Shown here piece after piece: positions 13,888 to 25,916 of a DNA stretch of 64,000 nt. Where the stretch lies: NCBI GenBank assembly GCA_037039925.1, contig JAXRKP010000278.1:142501-206500 (forward strand), written 5' to 3'. The notes under the pieces are model-generated. The model ran no database searches. It had not been told where the DNA came from and saw only the letters and a list, made by a program, of their open reading frames with translations. This stretch comes from Doris montereyensis. Its lineage: Eukaryota > Mollusca > Gastropoda > Nudibranchia > Dorididae. The position numbers were made by a program, and so were the translations under genes. Within the stretch, counting starts at the first letter, position 1. Each line of letters begins with the position of its first letter.

Positions 13888-13936
13888 GGGAGGGGGAGAA
13901 TTTAATTTTTAGTAAAATAAAAGTGTGTAAACTTAC

Positions 13937-14110
13937 CATCAATTCCTAGTTCTTGTCCAATTTCTTGCCATTGGCGGGTGATGTATACTCTGATGGAATA
14001 CCTGTCATCGGTTTAGTCATAAAGAGGCTGTCTTTTTTCTACTGCTATAATTAGAGCCTCAGAACCATTTTTAAAGATGAGAAAATCAAAATCTTGCCTA
14101 CTTGTTGAGA
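13937..14110 (-). pseudogene. MADF-domain protein, 5' exon (Harbinger ORF1)
   Basis: The - strand translation gives EALIIAVEKRQPLYD, a stop, then RQWQEIGQELGIDG, the first half of a MADF domain. It ends at a strong donor, GATG|GTAAGT. The in-frame stop after PLYD shows decay. Joined with the 12774-12388 exon it would form one MADF domain with the DDE gene inside the intron. Confidence 0.6.
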
Positions 14111-15205
14111 GGAAATTGGGAGTGATTTTTTATTTTTACCAGATCGTAAAATGAGAGCGGCCGGAAACGGAGAGGGGTGCGCTTAGTTTGCGTTTGTGGG
14201 AAAAAGAGACACTCCCGATGATTCGTGAATTGGGAGTAAAGTTCACGAAGTGCATTGCTGGGACGAAATTGAAACTAGATCTAAATCGAAAGTGGGCGCA
14301 CTGGTTTTATTTGTTTACCGTTCTTATTTGCCTCCACGCCTACCAAAAGTAATTACGCAACGGTGTAGCATGTCGACATGGAAGCCATCTATCAGTTTCA
14401 CTTCTCGCTTACTTTATATAAGTCAAGTGCTCCGCTGTAGAAATACAAGGGGCTACATGCTGCTTTAGGCGACAACGATCTGTGCCTGATTGTTTTGGAT
14501 GAAAAGGCGCGGTCTCTCTGAATAGCTTCAAAGAGCAGAACTTGTTGAGTAAATTAATCATAGAAGGGGCCTTACTGAGAACGTCTGAACACCGTTAGCG
14601 TAGTTGAATATTTGTTTCCAGGACATACGAGAAGTAAACTCTACTACTGACAGTAGGCTATAGATCTTGATCTAGAATTATCTAGTGTGGTAGACCTTGC
14701 ATTTTAGAATTTTTAATCTAGAAAGTAAGAAAGACATATTATATTACAGTAGGCTAAGGGCATGCGGCCTAAGATCATGGTCCGTCTAGTCTACGGTCAT
14801 CGTGCAAAACGTAATTTTGTTCTAATATATCCTAATAATGAACTAGATCTAGATATAGCACTCCTTAAAGAGAAATGGTTGGCTGGATAGGAATACCTCG
14901 CCAAATTTTTAAATTAGGAATGAAGTGAAAATAAGTGAAGTGAGAGATGGTGAAAATATTCACCACCTAAATAGAATCTAGATCTAGATCTAGATGTAAT
15001 TTTGTATTCTTTCAGCCTTTGCAGTGAGCATCTATTCGCTAGCCTAATAATGTCTTTGATAAAATAATATATTGTTGATGTGTTTCCATGTACTGTCAGT
15101 TTGTTTTATAGGTTTGAAATATTTATTTTCTCTGCATTAAATTCCATTTCTTACATCACATTTGTTTTTCTTCTCTCCCAGTTTTACAGCAGGGGAGTAA
15201 CCATC
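14111..15205. other. intergenic spacer and DNPH1 upstream region
   Basis: Contains several CTAGATCTAGATCTAG palindromic runs (14640-14690, 14840-14860, 14975-14998) that recur through the window. No exon recognised. The 100 bp before 15206 are T-rich and end in TTTTACAGC, so an upstream non-coding exon ending in a splice junction near 15188 is possible. Confidence 0.4.
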
Positions 15206-15354
15206 ATGAGTCGTAAAATTTACTTTGCTGGAAGCATTCGTGGAGGCCGACAAGATGCTGAGATATACTATAAAATAATTGAAGAGCTCAAGACTTATGG
15301 AAAAGTTCTTACAGAATTTGTCGGAGATAAAGACATTCTAGAAACGGAGGAAAC
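15206..15354 (+). CDS. DNPH1: DNPH1 exon 1
   Basis: Start codon and the phosphate-binding loop GSIRGGR. It ends in phase 2 at a weak donor GTTAAA. The reading frame continues open to 15410, but that tail does not fit the family. Confidence 0.8.
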
Positions 15355-18300
15355 GTTAAAATTAACAGGTCTAAAATATTGCTATGATTTTTGTTATTGT
15401 CATAAAGTATGAGTGTGATAACAATAAATCTCAGAAAAAGGTTACAGCACTTAAAAAAAGAAAGTAACACTTTTAAACTTCCAGCAAACAGGGCTGATCA
15501 TTTTTGTTTATTTTGTGTAAAAAAAGGCAAGGGAGCACAGTTGACAAGAGGTAAGGTGTCTGTCTCTTAACCAGAAGGTCATAGGTTTGTGCTCCGTTAG
15601 ATTGATTAATCTTCTTGAGTTTGTCGGGTAAAATCCACCCCCGGGTCCAGGTGGGAGGATCGACGCACCAAGTCCCACCCAAGACAGTTGATGTAAAAGA
15701 CGTTCAGTGTGCAGATCACAGCACTCTGTGCTTGTTAAAAATCCCTTGGCAGTTTACAAGACATTCATGGCAAAATTTTAAAAAAATCTTTTTTAAACCC
15801 CGAGATCATCTTGGTAGTGGATGTAGTGGGTAAAATGAAAATTAAAATAGTGTTTCGTCAATGAGAGAGAAATTTTTATTTTGAGTTTCTTCTGTTTCCT
15901 TTATAAGATCTATATCTTTTATTTATTTCTATTCCTTTATTTACCTTTTTATTGTATCAGACGAAAACGCGAGAAGGACATTCATGATGATGATGTGCGT
16001 ATGCTGACAGAATGCGACTGTAAGTACTTTTTGATGTTGTAACTTTTGTGTGATTTCTTGAAATAAAATTTCATCCACTGCAGGATATAGCCTACCGCAG
16101 ATATACCTTCAAGTGAATTTTATGCCCTGCTTTCCTCTGCCATGTTGCGCCCATGTATTTTGTTATGCCATCATGCTATCCTGATCCAAAATATATGGCA
16201 TGATGGCATGGCATAATCAGGAGTAGATATATTGGACTCAATACTTCAAGAATGAGTGTGGGTTTGAAACTTGAAGTTTTCATAGCCCTGGCCTTGTATT
16301 CATAGACAAGGGTACATAATTAGTATGGTCACTTGGCAGGTATTACCATTTGTTGTAGGTTCTCTTTCTTTCCAAGTTCTACTCTTTTACGTACCAGTAT
16401 GTCTTTCATTCATCTCTTGCAGTTTCCTATTAATTCACTCTGACATCACCGCATACATCGCGCCAAAAGGTTGACAGGAGGAATACATAAAAATCCAGTC
16501 TTCACGTTAAGGTGTGAAAGCAGGATGGAAATGGCCAGCCATCACGCTACAGGTGCTAAGATGGGTGCCAAGTGGTGCCTTGTTTTCTCGGATTGGCCGG
16601 GTGAAGCAAAGATTTTAATTATGCACAGATGGCTGTATTAATATCCTTGTCGAGTTTATGAATAATAGGGCTGTTATTGGTAATCATTGTGAAACATTTA
16701 GCATGTCGACGACTTGGATCTATAGGGAGAAAACTTGTGCCCTGAAAATTCCAATAGTGGAATGTTAGTCGGGTGTTAGGAGGCCGATTTGTAGAAAGGA
16801 GGAAGATCCGTTTCTGAGAAAAGTGGGATCTTAGGCGGACCGGGATCTTATGTGGCAGTATGTTAAGCGGCTACTACAGTAACTGAAGTGTTAAGAAAAC
16901 ATAGAGTTGGTACTGTCATCCATTTACATCTGGATGCACGTTAATGCATGTCTCTTCTTATGTAAACTTTTGTGAAAATATTGTATCTGAGAAAAAAGAA
17001 ATTAAAATATATCCAAACCACAAACCATGGATAACGAAAGATTTAAAACAATTATTATAATGCGTTTTTAGAACTAACAATAAAACTGAGCAGTCAAAAT
17101 TGACAAAAGAAGTGAAAAATAAAATAAAATTGTGTAAAGAAGCCTACAAAACGAAATTAGAACATACGTTTAAATCAAGTAATTCTAGAGAAACCTGGAA
17201 ACAAATAAAAAATATTGCAGGATGTCAAAAGGAGAAATCCATGTCAACAGTTAAAAATGAAAATTGTTTAGACTATGCTAATAAATTAAATTCTTTTTTA
17301 TGCGAGGTTTGACACATATGACTTTGAAAGAGAGAGAACAGAACTAATGACCGAAATTATGAAGGAATGCGAAGAACACGAAGATTTTGTAGTATGTAAG
17401 GATGACGTTGAGCGTATGTTTTCTGGTGTGAATAAGAGGAAAGCGTGTGGACCTGATGGAATGAAGGTCTTCGTCCTGAAACATTGTGCATCACAACTGA
17501 GTTCTATTTTTACATTTATTTTTAACGTATCTATCAAAGAGCACACTTTGCCAACTATTTGGAAAACTTCTGAGGTTATTCCAGTTCCTAAGAAATCTAA
17601 TGTAAGGGAACTAAATGATTTAAGGCAGGTGGCTCTTACACCTATTGAAAGATTGATTTTGATTGAATTTAAAAAAATGCTTTGTTAAATCTCAAGATTC
17701 TATGCAATTTGCATATAAATAGGGAAAAAAGAGGTGTGGAAGATGCAGTTCTTCTATTTTTGGACAATGTTTATAAAACATCTAGAAACGTCTCAAAATT
17801 ATTATAGAATTTTGTTTGATTTCTCAATCCGCATTCAACACTATTCAACCCCATTTGATTATTACAAATTGCATGAAATGAACGTTAACAAAAATATAGC
17901 TTGGATTTTTGACTTTTTGACTTGCAGACCACAATATGTAAAAATGAAAAAACGTTATATATGTAAAAACACTATTATTAACAGCACATTCATTGATGAA
18001 GTCATATCTAATGTACTTTACACTAATACAGGAGCACCCCAAGGGGCTGTGTTGTCACCTTTTTTATTTACAGCATATGCAAATAATTGTCAGATATCAA
18101 ATTCATGTAAAACACGTCTTGTCAAATTCGTAGATGATACCACAATTCAAGGCCTAATATCAGATAACGAAAATGAGTGCATAGAAATTATGTAAATTGG
18201 TTTGTTAAGTGGTGTGAAGACCATTTCCTATTGCTAAATGTAAAAAAACCCAAATGAAGTGATAATTGATTTTCGGAATAAAAAAGACCCACTTGACTCC

Positions 18301-21300
18301 ATACTTATTTATGGTGAAAAGGTAGAGGAAGTAGAACAATATAAATATCTAGGTGTAACTATAGATAATCAACTTAACTGGAAAATCCATTCAAACATTG
18401 TACATAAAAGTTGAATTCAGGCTCTGCTTTTTGCGTAAATTGAAGTATTTCTCTATTGACAACACGCTCTTGGTGCTATTTTACCAATCTATGCTCCAAA
18501 GTATCATCTGTTTTTCATTAACTTGTTGGGATGGGAATACAAGGAACATTAGTAAGGGGAAAATGAATAATATCATTAAGAAAGCGGAAAAGATTTGTAA
18601 AGCAACCTTCCTTGATTTTGATTGCCTTTTTATAACAGTTTGTCAAAGAAAGATTTTGTCCATAAAAAAAGACATGTCCCATCCCCTTTTTGACCAAATT
18701 TGTTTCTCAAATAGATCAAAACGCCCCATTCCTTTAAGATGCAAAAGCGAAAGATACAAGAATTCATTTATGCCAACATCTATTAGGCTCTTGTAGAGAG
18801 TTTTCGTCTCTATGCAAATCATTATTCTGTTTTGTGTTAATATTAATGCCAATATTGACTTTTCACAATGTTCTGTTTTGTTTTATTCCAATTGATATTG
18901 TCTCTGTTATATTTAAACATTATTGATATAATATTACATGTATTTATGTATAGGTATATATATATATATATGTATATATAGATGTGTGTGAGGGTGTATA
19001 AATTGTTTTTGGTTTTCTTGTTTCTGTAACTGACAAAACGATGTGCCTATTTGGACAATAAAAAGTATTGAATTGAAAAAAAAACAAGTGTCTATCCCCA
19101 AGTAATGTACTCAATATCAGACCTAGTATTGTCCTGATTTGAACCCAAAACCTCAGGATGCCATGTTTGGCAGCCTAACCACCAGGTAACTGATGACACC
19201 CATTTTGACAATGTGGTAAATTTTATTCCTTTCCTTGGTTGACTCCTCAGTTCTTGTTGCGGAAGTGACTCAGACATCCCTTGGTGTTGGCTATGAAATT
19301 GGAAGAGCAACGGCTATGAAAAAGAACATTCTTTTGTATCGACTCCAGGCAGAAAAAAGTGAGTTGTCTGAGGGGGTTTGTTGTTTTTTTTTTTTTACTT
19401 AGCATGTTACACATGTGAGTTTAAATGTGAGAGGTTGCTCTTGTGTGTTTAAAAATTTTGTTTAGACAAAAACACAGGAGAAGAGGAAGGGTGTTTTCAT
19501 GCATGTCTTATCCACACACATACTTTCGATCATTATACCTGAATGTGTAAAAGAAAAGATTCCGCCATTTCTCTCTTTACGGGTGGAAAATTGAAAACTA
19601 CGAAAGGACATGTTTTTTCTTTGTTCGTGTTCAATTGACTATACTCTAGTTTCAATGAGTAAACTAGTAATATAATTTATTAAGTGTTACAACTAGTACA
19701 CTTTAAAGACATTTCCTGTACTAAAATTATAAAAAAAAAACATGCACATTGACAGACTATATACTTGGTAATTGATCTAGTCAATTATTAGGGGGACTCT
19801 GTAGTCCAGAGGCAAGGTGTCGGCATCTCAACCGAAAGGTGGTGGGTTTGAGCCACGCCAACGGTTGAAAAATTTTCTTTCTTTTTCTAGCAAAATCTAC
19901 CTCCCTGGTCCAGGTTTGTGGATCAACACCTAGTCCCATCGGAAACGGATGATAAAAAGGAGGTCCCGTGTGCAGATTACAACACTCTTTTTGCGTTAAA
20001 GACTCCTTGGCTGTTTACAGGGCAGTCTGGGCAATATTATATATCCTGCTCAAAACTCCAAGATCACGTTAGTTGTGGGTGTTGGTACATCAAATCAAGA
20101 AGGCAATTATTAGAAAGAATCAAAATTGCTTAAAGATTTATCATTTGAACGTTGTTTAATGCACACAAAAAAACTCTTACTTATTTTTACTGTAAGTAAT
20201 GTTTTAGAAATTTTCATGCAACAATATTGTCCTACAGCCTCACTGACTGTTTTGAATTTCCATCTGAGACGGAGAGAATTTGACTGGAGCATGTAAACCC
20301 TTTGCTTATCGTCCAATTTGGCTGTGCTCATCCGTATTGATTGTCATATTGTACAGTGACAGCCGCATCCCTTGAGATCGTACTTAACGAAATGTCGGCT
20401 ACAATAAGGCCAATAATAATCCCTCCTTTTCCCCCTTCTTACTCTTTGTAAAAAACGATTGCTCACTCGATTCGCTTCATTTCGGTTTTTGATTTTTACA
20501 TGCAAGAATCAGCCTAAATAATCAAATCATTGACGCTATGCGTGTGTGTTTGGGAGGCGAGATTGATGACTTGTTGATAACCAGGCTAGCCTGCGTGAGT
20601 GGGAGATTGGCTAGTAGGGAAAAGCTCTGACTCTGAACCAATCAAAATGGTATTAGTGACTAGCACAACCTCGTTTAAGGCTTGGAGGCTAGGCTAATTT
20701 TTCTCCCTGTCGTTCATTTTCTTCTCTTCTGTGTTAGTGTTCACACCATTGAGTGTAACTTGCCGCTGTACGGTAGGGTGTATCATAAGTGTCATTTCTT
20801 TTAGTTTTGTTGCTTCATTCTGATTTATTGAAATGGCACCCTACATAAAAACCCACAAATCGCAAATGCCGCCTTTTTGTTTGAAAGTAACAAAAATGGA
20901 TGCTGTTGACATGAGAAAGAAACAAGGGCAGAGATGTGTGGTGAATGTGGTCTAGTATCAAGCACTCTCTCAACATTTTTGAAAGATAAAGATAAAATTC
21001 AAGAGACAGTCAAGCAAGGCTAGCACAAACAGAACTGACAACAGACTTCTGAGGTGTTGGTTTTTCTTTTGAGGTTCCCTGACGATTTCGCATTTAACAA
21101 CGAGATCCTAGCGTGAGCCTCAACGACCTCATTGAATCCAACTTCCACTGTATCATGTCAGTAACCAGAAAAAAAAAACTAAGTTTTGGCATGAAGTGTC
21201 TTCTCAATATATTTCTCTATGCCTTGATGTTCAAAGTTTAAAAAAAATTAATTTTTTTAAACTTCTTTTGCAGTTGCAGACCATGCAGCAAAGTTTAGTT

Positions 21301-22303
21301 AGCATGTTTTTAATTGAGAATTTTCACTAAAAGTCAATAGAATTAAAGATGGATTTATAGTCTTTATACCTTCACAAGTGCAGGCTCACTGACTACATCA
21401 TATATCACCTAGCAGACCATTTCACTCAGTCCTTCTCAATTAAGTGAGGAGAGTAGAGTCAAGTGCTTTTCCACTAAGAGTACAACGTTGTGAAAGAAAG
21501 CCATCTGTACCAGCCGTGGGGCTTGAACCAGTGTCGTTCTGATTACACTACAAGTTAAGCTACAACGGTGGCTGTGGCATGACAGGAGCAAAATTTTATT
21601 TATTTCATTGAATTTTTTGTTTCATATGTGTTGAATGATGGATAGGACGATTATTTAGAGATATGATGTGCTGGTAAAAAAGATTTCATGAAACGAAGGC
21701 AATCGACTGAGAAGTCAATTGTTTCACTGCCTTTAGCAACCAGCACGAATTTGCCCATGCCTGGTCCTTGTTGGATGTCGTTTTTTTTACAAAGAGAATG
21801 AAGGGGGGGGGGGGGGATTTCCATTGTTCTTGTCGTAGCCGACATTTCGTTGAGTGCAATCTCGGTGGATGCAGCTCCCACTGTATAATTTTCATGGAAA
21901 AAATTCTATCCCAGAGGAATTCTCCCATTATGCCGCTGTTCCATATATTCTAAGCAGCATTCCAATTATCGGTTTTGACTGTATTTGATGTGGAAGGGGT
22001 TGGTTTGTAGAATTTGAAGCGGAAAAAAAAAGAATGCTAAAAATGAAATAGTTTGTTGTTGTCTGATCTGTCATGATCCTGTGTCATTATTACGTTTTTC
22101 ACTTGTTTTCAAAAGTCTTTGAGAAAAGAGCCTGATTATCTTTTATATCTGATTCTTGTTTTATTTTAATTTTTTTATGTCTTCCAGGTCTTTCATCCAT
22201 GATACGTGGAGCTCATAACGGCGAAAGTTTCATCGTCAAAGACTACAAAGATGTGCCTGAAGCAATTGACTTTCTGAAAACTTACTTTACTAGCGGGAAT
22301 TGA
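15206..22303 (+). CDS. DNPH1: 2'-deoxynucleoside 5'-phosphate N-hydrolase 1 (4 exons)
   Basis: DNPH1 (Rcl) cleaves the N-glycosidic bond of deoxynucleoside 5'-monophosphates, a nucleotide-pool sanitation step. Four exons (15206-15354, 15961-16019, 19251-19358, 22188-22303) join in consistent phase to 432 bp, a 143-residue protein. Family marks: the N-terminal Rossmann-type segment KIYFAGSIRGGRQD with the phosphate-binding Gly/Ser/Arg loop; IHDDDVRML with the conserved Asp; FLVAEVTQTSLGVGYEIGRA with the nucleophilic Glu in VAEV; and the C-terminal SMIRGAHNGE. The start is the only ATG preceding the conserved strand. The exon 1 donor (AC|GTTAAA) is weak but is the only phase-compatible one I found. 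Introns hold SINEs and a LINE. The gene looks intact. Confidence 0.9.
15531..15836 (+). mobile_element. tRNA-derived SINE, family A
   Basis: Lies in DNPH1 intron 1. It has a degenerate tRNA-like head (GGTCATAGGTTTGTGCTCC near the B-box position), then the family-A body: GTCCAGG, GGATCGACGCACCAAGTCCCA, GTGTGCAGATCACA, CCTTGGCAGTTTACA. The tail is GTGGATGTAGTGGGTAAAATGAAA. Other copies are at 19795, 25917, 33855 and 63226. Confidence 0.8.
15961..16019 (+). CDS. DNPH1: DNPH1 exon 2
   Basis: 59 bp between TATCAG and GTAAGT. Encodes KDIHDDDVRMLTECD with the conserved active-site Asp region. Confidence 0.85.
16130..16260. repeat. imperfect inverted repeat in DNPH1 intron 2
   Basis: TTATGCCATCATGC (16163-16176) pairs with GCATGATGGCATGGCATAA (16198-16216). 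It may be a foldback remnant. No coding potential. Confidence 0.4.
16915..19085 (+). mobile_element. 5'-truncated non-LTR retrotransposon (Rex1/L2/CR1-like)
   Basis: Lies in DNPH1 intron 2, sense orientation. Reverse transcriptase fragments in several frames give, in order, PNHKPWITKDLK (upstream linker), RKACGPDGM (17431-17460), TGAPQGAVLSPFLF (about 18028-18070), the catalytic box KFVDDTT (18125-18145), then YKYLGV and a C-terminal thumb region. The 3' end reads AATAAAAAGTATTGAATTG followed by a short poly-A. No endonuclease domain is seen, so the copy is 5' truncated. Multiple frameshifts show it is dead. Confidence 0.85.
17347..18195 (+). pseudogene. LINE reverse transcriptase pseudogene
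   Basis: The finger and palm portions of the RT. The first block (17347-17688) has KRKACGPDGMKVFVLKHC and IWKTSEVIPVPKK. A frame change follows, then 17734-18195 carries GAPQGAVLSPFLF and FVDDTT, where most relatives have F/YADD or FSDD. The frame change near 17690-17740 and missing sequence between the blocks indicate decay. Confidence 0.8.
19093..19215 (-). mobile_element. SINE family B head fragment
   Basis: Read on the - strand, GCCAAACATGGCATCCTGAGG then GGTTTTGGGTTCAAATCAGGA matches the tRNA-like head of family B (compare 62430-62500). It ends about 35 bp before DNPH1 exon 3. Confidence 0.6.
19251..19358 (+). CDS. DNPH1: DNPH1 exon 3
   Basis: 108 bp between CTCCTCAG and GTGAGT. Encodes LVAEVTQTSLGVGYEIGRA, the catalytic Glu block. 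Confidence 0.92.
19795..20105 (+). mobile_element. tRNA-derived SINE, family A (near full length)
   Basis: Lies in DNPH1 intron 3. Head: GACTCTGTAGTCCAGAGGC with box B GGTGGGTTTGAGCC. Body: GGTCCAGGTTTGTGGATC, CACCTAGTCCCATCGG, GGAGGTCCCGTGTGCAGA and CCTTGGCTGTTTACAGG. The tail ends in CATCAAATCAAG. It is a good reference copy for the split SINE at 25917/32914. Confidence 0.88.
20334..21374. other. DNPH1 intron 3, no further feature
   Basis: Single-copy intron sequence. No splice-bounded exon was found that fits the gene. Confidence 0.4.
21375..21590. repeat. dispersed repeat (shared with 53690-53790)
   Basis: Starts AGTGCAGGCTCACTGACT, then AGCAGACCATTTCACTCAG and CCTTCTCAATT, all matched at 53695-53790. 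A single GCTTTTCCACTAAGAGTACAAC unit follows; in the 53.9-kb copy this unit is amplified into a minisatellite. The right part (21515-21580), read on the - strand, has a tRNA-like GGTTCAAGCCCC box. Confidence 0.65.
22188..22303 (+). CDS. DNPH1: DNPH1 exon 4 (terminal)
   Basis: Starts after CTTCCAG. Encodes SSMIRGAHNGESF and the C-terminal helix, and ends with TGA at 22301-22303. Confidence 0.9.
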
Positions 22304-23676
22304 TAAATATAAAAAAAAATGGCTGATATTAAATTGTTACATTTGTTGATATCAGTTTCCTAGCAAATATAAAACATTGATATTTTTTGTTGACATATTG
22401 TTAATGTTGTAGATTCCTTAATGTTCGTTTTGGCTCTTCCTTTTGTGTATTCATAATTACTACTTACAAAACCCAGAGCTGCCAACCAGTACTTTGTTTT
22501 AGCTTTGAGTCCGTAAGTATGTATTTACCTTAATGAGTATGTATATGAGGGTTACATGTATTTTTAACAGAAACCCCAAGTGTTAAAGACATAGACTCAA
22601 ATAGATTGGAGTGAAAGTCCAGAGAAGACATTCTGAATTCATAATGTGATCGTCGCACTTTGCCAGAAAAGCCAGCAATTGGCTGAATTTTTGTTATCAA
22701 GCCTAAAATTCAAGTTAAATGATCAATTTTTTTTTACATATATACTACTGGCCATCGTGCAAGGTAGAATTAGTTAGCACAGTCAGAGTCCGTTTTTTTA
22801 TATTTGAAAAGGATGGCAGCTATGCAAAAACCTGATATTGATAAGTGTTGGTATTATGTTGATCCATGCCTCTTTTAAACTCTTTATGTCTCCATTTAGG
22901 AGTGAGAATCTTTTGATGCAATATACAGTTTATACAAGATGTGTAATGTATTGTTCTTATCTTATTTGGCGCGAGGCATTGATAGTAGGTACCACAACTG
23001 CCCGCTATCGAGCGACGGAACTGGCAGTGAACACGGCAAAAACTTGAAAAACTTGTCTATCTTTCCACTACAATATCTTTTCACAGAATCGGTTATTTGA
23101 AATAAAACAAAAACTACTTAAAAGCTGTCCTTTTCTTCTTTTTATATGTGTTAAAATTGATAACTGTAACAAATTCACGGCCCGGTGATTCTATTAGATC
23201 TAACGCAACTACAAAGCGCTATCTCGCGAGAGATCGGCATTTTGGCAGCGACCTCAAATTACTTTCGGTTTTCTCGTTCGCTTTCCGCTCGCCGTTTACA
23301 GCCGAAAATCGTCGAAAGCCACACGATGTCAAAGGGAAATAACTACGCTTTCTTTTGATACCAAACAACCTGAGGATTTTAATCAGCAAGAGGTGAAGAG
23401 AGCGTTTTGAAATTTTGATTTGCAAAAAATGTCCCCTCAGAATCTTAAATTCACACATTGTTTGACATCGTTACAAACTTGATCCTTTACCCTCTTTAAT
23501 CATATGAACGACATCCAAATCTATCAAAAAACGGCCAGCGGAACGAGCCTCAAAGAAGACAAAGAAAACGTCATTCGGCTTCGACGCTTGGGGAAAATGG
23601 CGGCTGTTACCAGAGGCGAACCTACTCCGTTGAAACTTCCACACTTACCTCGCATAAAAATGGATTGAATTTGTCC
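22304..23676. other. DNPH1 3' flank and upstream region of next gene
   Basis: 23170-23660 is locally richer in GC with CG dinucleotides (TCTCGCGAGAGA palindrome at 23222-23233), like a promoter. ATGGCGGCTGTTACC (23597) opens a 23-codon frame ending TGA at 23665-23667. No recognised protein. Confidence 0.4.
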
Positions 23677-24738
23677 ATGGAAAAAACTGAAACTGCTAAT
23701 AGGTATGTTATTTATTTAAGATTTTGAATCTTACTTTGAACTAATTGTATAATGTCTATATCAGCGACACAAACATGGAATAATTGGTGTTTCTACTATT
23801 TATACTTACTATACTTCGTACTGTGGGCCGTATGGGGAGGTGATTCTGATTCGAGAATAGCGGGATAGGCCCTACTTTTACTTAGTCGCTATGGATCAGA
23901 TAGAACTCCCCTAGATGTATCTCTCTTTCTCTCTCTCTACTATTTACTAAGTGGGGGATTAAGTAACTCTTGTGAATGTCACATCACTACAAATTCTATC
24001 GTTCTCTACTTAGATCTATACTATTACTATTTATTAGTTACAATTTTACTTTTACTCAGGAGGAGTCAGGAGCACAACAGTCAGATAAATAAAACGATCT
24101 CTATAAAAATCCATCAATTGAAGGGGGGGGGGGGGTGTTCTACATAAATTTCCCAGCAACAAGATATTATTTATTTTCTGTCCATATTTAACAATTTCAC
24201 ATTTTTTTCATATTTCAGAGGATGACATATACATTGGGAAAATTTCTTAACACCCCAAGGAAGAGGTCTGCCAAAGAAATCATCCCAGATTTTACTTTCA
24301 TCGGTGCAGGTGACCCACAGACTGTTGGTGCAGTTGTATTTTCAGAAGAGGATAACCGGTGCACATTTGCTGATGTAAGTAGATCTGTTATTTTCTTCTT
24401 TTTTTATTCGTATGCGCCATCACATATTTCTCGAACTCCACAGGACAATATAATTTTTTTCGAGCAATACTAATACCGGTACTATAGCGGCCTATACTAT
24501 AACTATAAGGTATGAAGGGAAAATGTTGGGATATGTTCAACCTATTCATCAAATATGTATATTTTTCTTATCCTTATTTTTAGCTTCTGGAATGGACATG
24601 CAGTAAACCCTGATATTAGTGATACTCTGATTTTGCTCAGCTTTTTCACTTAATTAATTTTTCTTTTCTTTTCTTCTTATTTTTCAGCTTCAAGAATGGG
24701 CATGCAGACTGAACCCACTTTGTCAAGCGTTACCTTGA
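23677..24738 (+). CDS. hypothetical small protein, 3 candidate exons
   Basis: I do not recognise the product. The best-supported exon is 24222-24374 (MTYTLGKFLNTPRKRS ... NRCTFAD), between a TTTCAGAG acceptor and a strong GTAAGT donor. It joins in phase 0 to 24688-24738 (LQEWACRLNPLCQALP, stop TGA), which follows TTTTTCAG. An AATAAA lies near 24785. A possible first exon, 23677-23702 (MEKTETAN), ends at GTATGT and joins in phase only if the second AG of CAGAG is used; otherwise translation would start at 24222. The mature protein would be 67-76 residues, basic then acidic, with no membrane segment. It could be a real short gene or an exonised fragment. Confidence 0.4.
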
Positions 24739-25916
24739 GCCGGATTATCATGTTACCTCTTATAGAATCCATACCTATAAGAAAATAAATCAAGGGTCTA
24801 CAGAATGTTGACGTTTATTGGAATTTTTAATCACTACAAATTACAAAATCATGTCTTAACTAATCCAAGCCTCTTTAGTGTACTATGGGAAATATGTTTA
24901 TTTGATCACTTGTACTGAATAGAGCTAAGATTTGTCTTTAATTTGATGTATAATATAGCTAGACAGCTTGTATAGTTCAAAAGTTATTGACATTTTGGTG
25001 ATCGGAATCCATAATTTTTTCATGCACTTTAATTTTTAACCGGTAACTTTTTCTTTTCTACCCCCTGACTGGTTTAAGTATGAGAAAGATATGTATTTAA
25101 TTGTTTTCTTTAAATAGTCCTCAAATGCATGTTTATTTTGGTATATAATATGCCTTCATAGCTTCATTAGTTTTCGTTTTATTAAGATTTTAAGTTCCAG
25201 ATTCCCTAAATTCTAAGATTATTCTGCCGAGTGGCCGATTTTGACCCTCACCCCACAATCATCCTTCAATAACTTTAAAATGTTTTCACGTATTGCTATG
25301 GAAAAAAATAGGCATTGTCTCTATATGCTTTTAAAGTGATTTACTGAATGCTGACCCAATCATTCCCTTGTGGACATTTTTATGCGGTCCTCAAAATAGC
25401 ATCTAGAGTGCTGTTCTATGAAAATCCTGCGTTTTTGGTTAAGTCCAAGGATTTTTTTTTACAATTGCAGTACCTTCGTATCTTTTTTAATATTCATGCT
25501 AGCTTATTGTCCTTTATAATTTATGAACTTGACATACAGTATTTTTGCATTGTTGGATTACTTCCTTATCAAAATCATTCAATTTATATTAATTCAACTG
25601 TAAATATTGTCTAAAATAACGTTTTTTCGAGTCTCGAAAAAACTAAGTCCAAAAATAAACTTTAAAAATTCATAACTTTGTTATTTGTTGGTCGATTGTG
25701 ATGAAGTAAAGTTTGTTGTTCATGTTTTTACAAGTTCTGTCTGATTGTAACATTGTTTTTAAGATATTTCCTAATTGAGAAATTGGTTTGTGGTACCTAT
25801 TGATAGCCTGTTTGTTAGATTTGGGATCATGAGGGGTGGATTTGCATCCTGGCATTGCTAGAAGTAGGTCTCTCGTTTTTTTCCTTTTGCAATGGCATTT
25901 TACATGCATTTTTCCT
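24739..25916. other. intergenic, no gene seen
   Basis: AT-rich single-copy sequence, with a polyadenylation-like AATAAA near 24785 for the gene before it. Short open frames lack splice sites and known motifs. Confidence 0.4.

Larger units (their letters stand above)
12388..14110. mobile_element. PIF/Harbinger DNA transposon (decayed, ends not located)
   Basis: Two Harbinger-type proteins are recognisable: a MADF DNA-binding protein on the - strand (two exons, 14110-13937 and 12774-12388) and a DDE nuclease/transposase on the + strand (12857-13760) lying between them. This protein pair is the hallmark of PIF/Harbinger elements. I could not place the TIRs or the 3-bp target duplication, so the boundaries are only those of the coding remnants. 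A GA microsatellite (13793-13882) has expanded inside. Confidence 0.75.

Noticed and set aside
15355..15412. DNPH1 as a single-exon truncated protein ending at 15412
   Set aside because: The conserved catalytic blocks appear in phase in three downstream exons with good splice sites, so the tail is intron.
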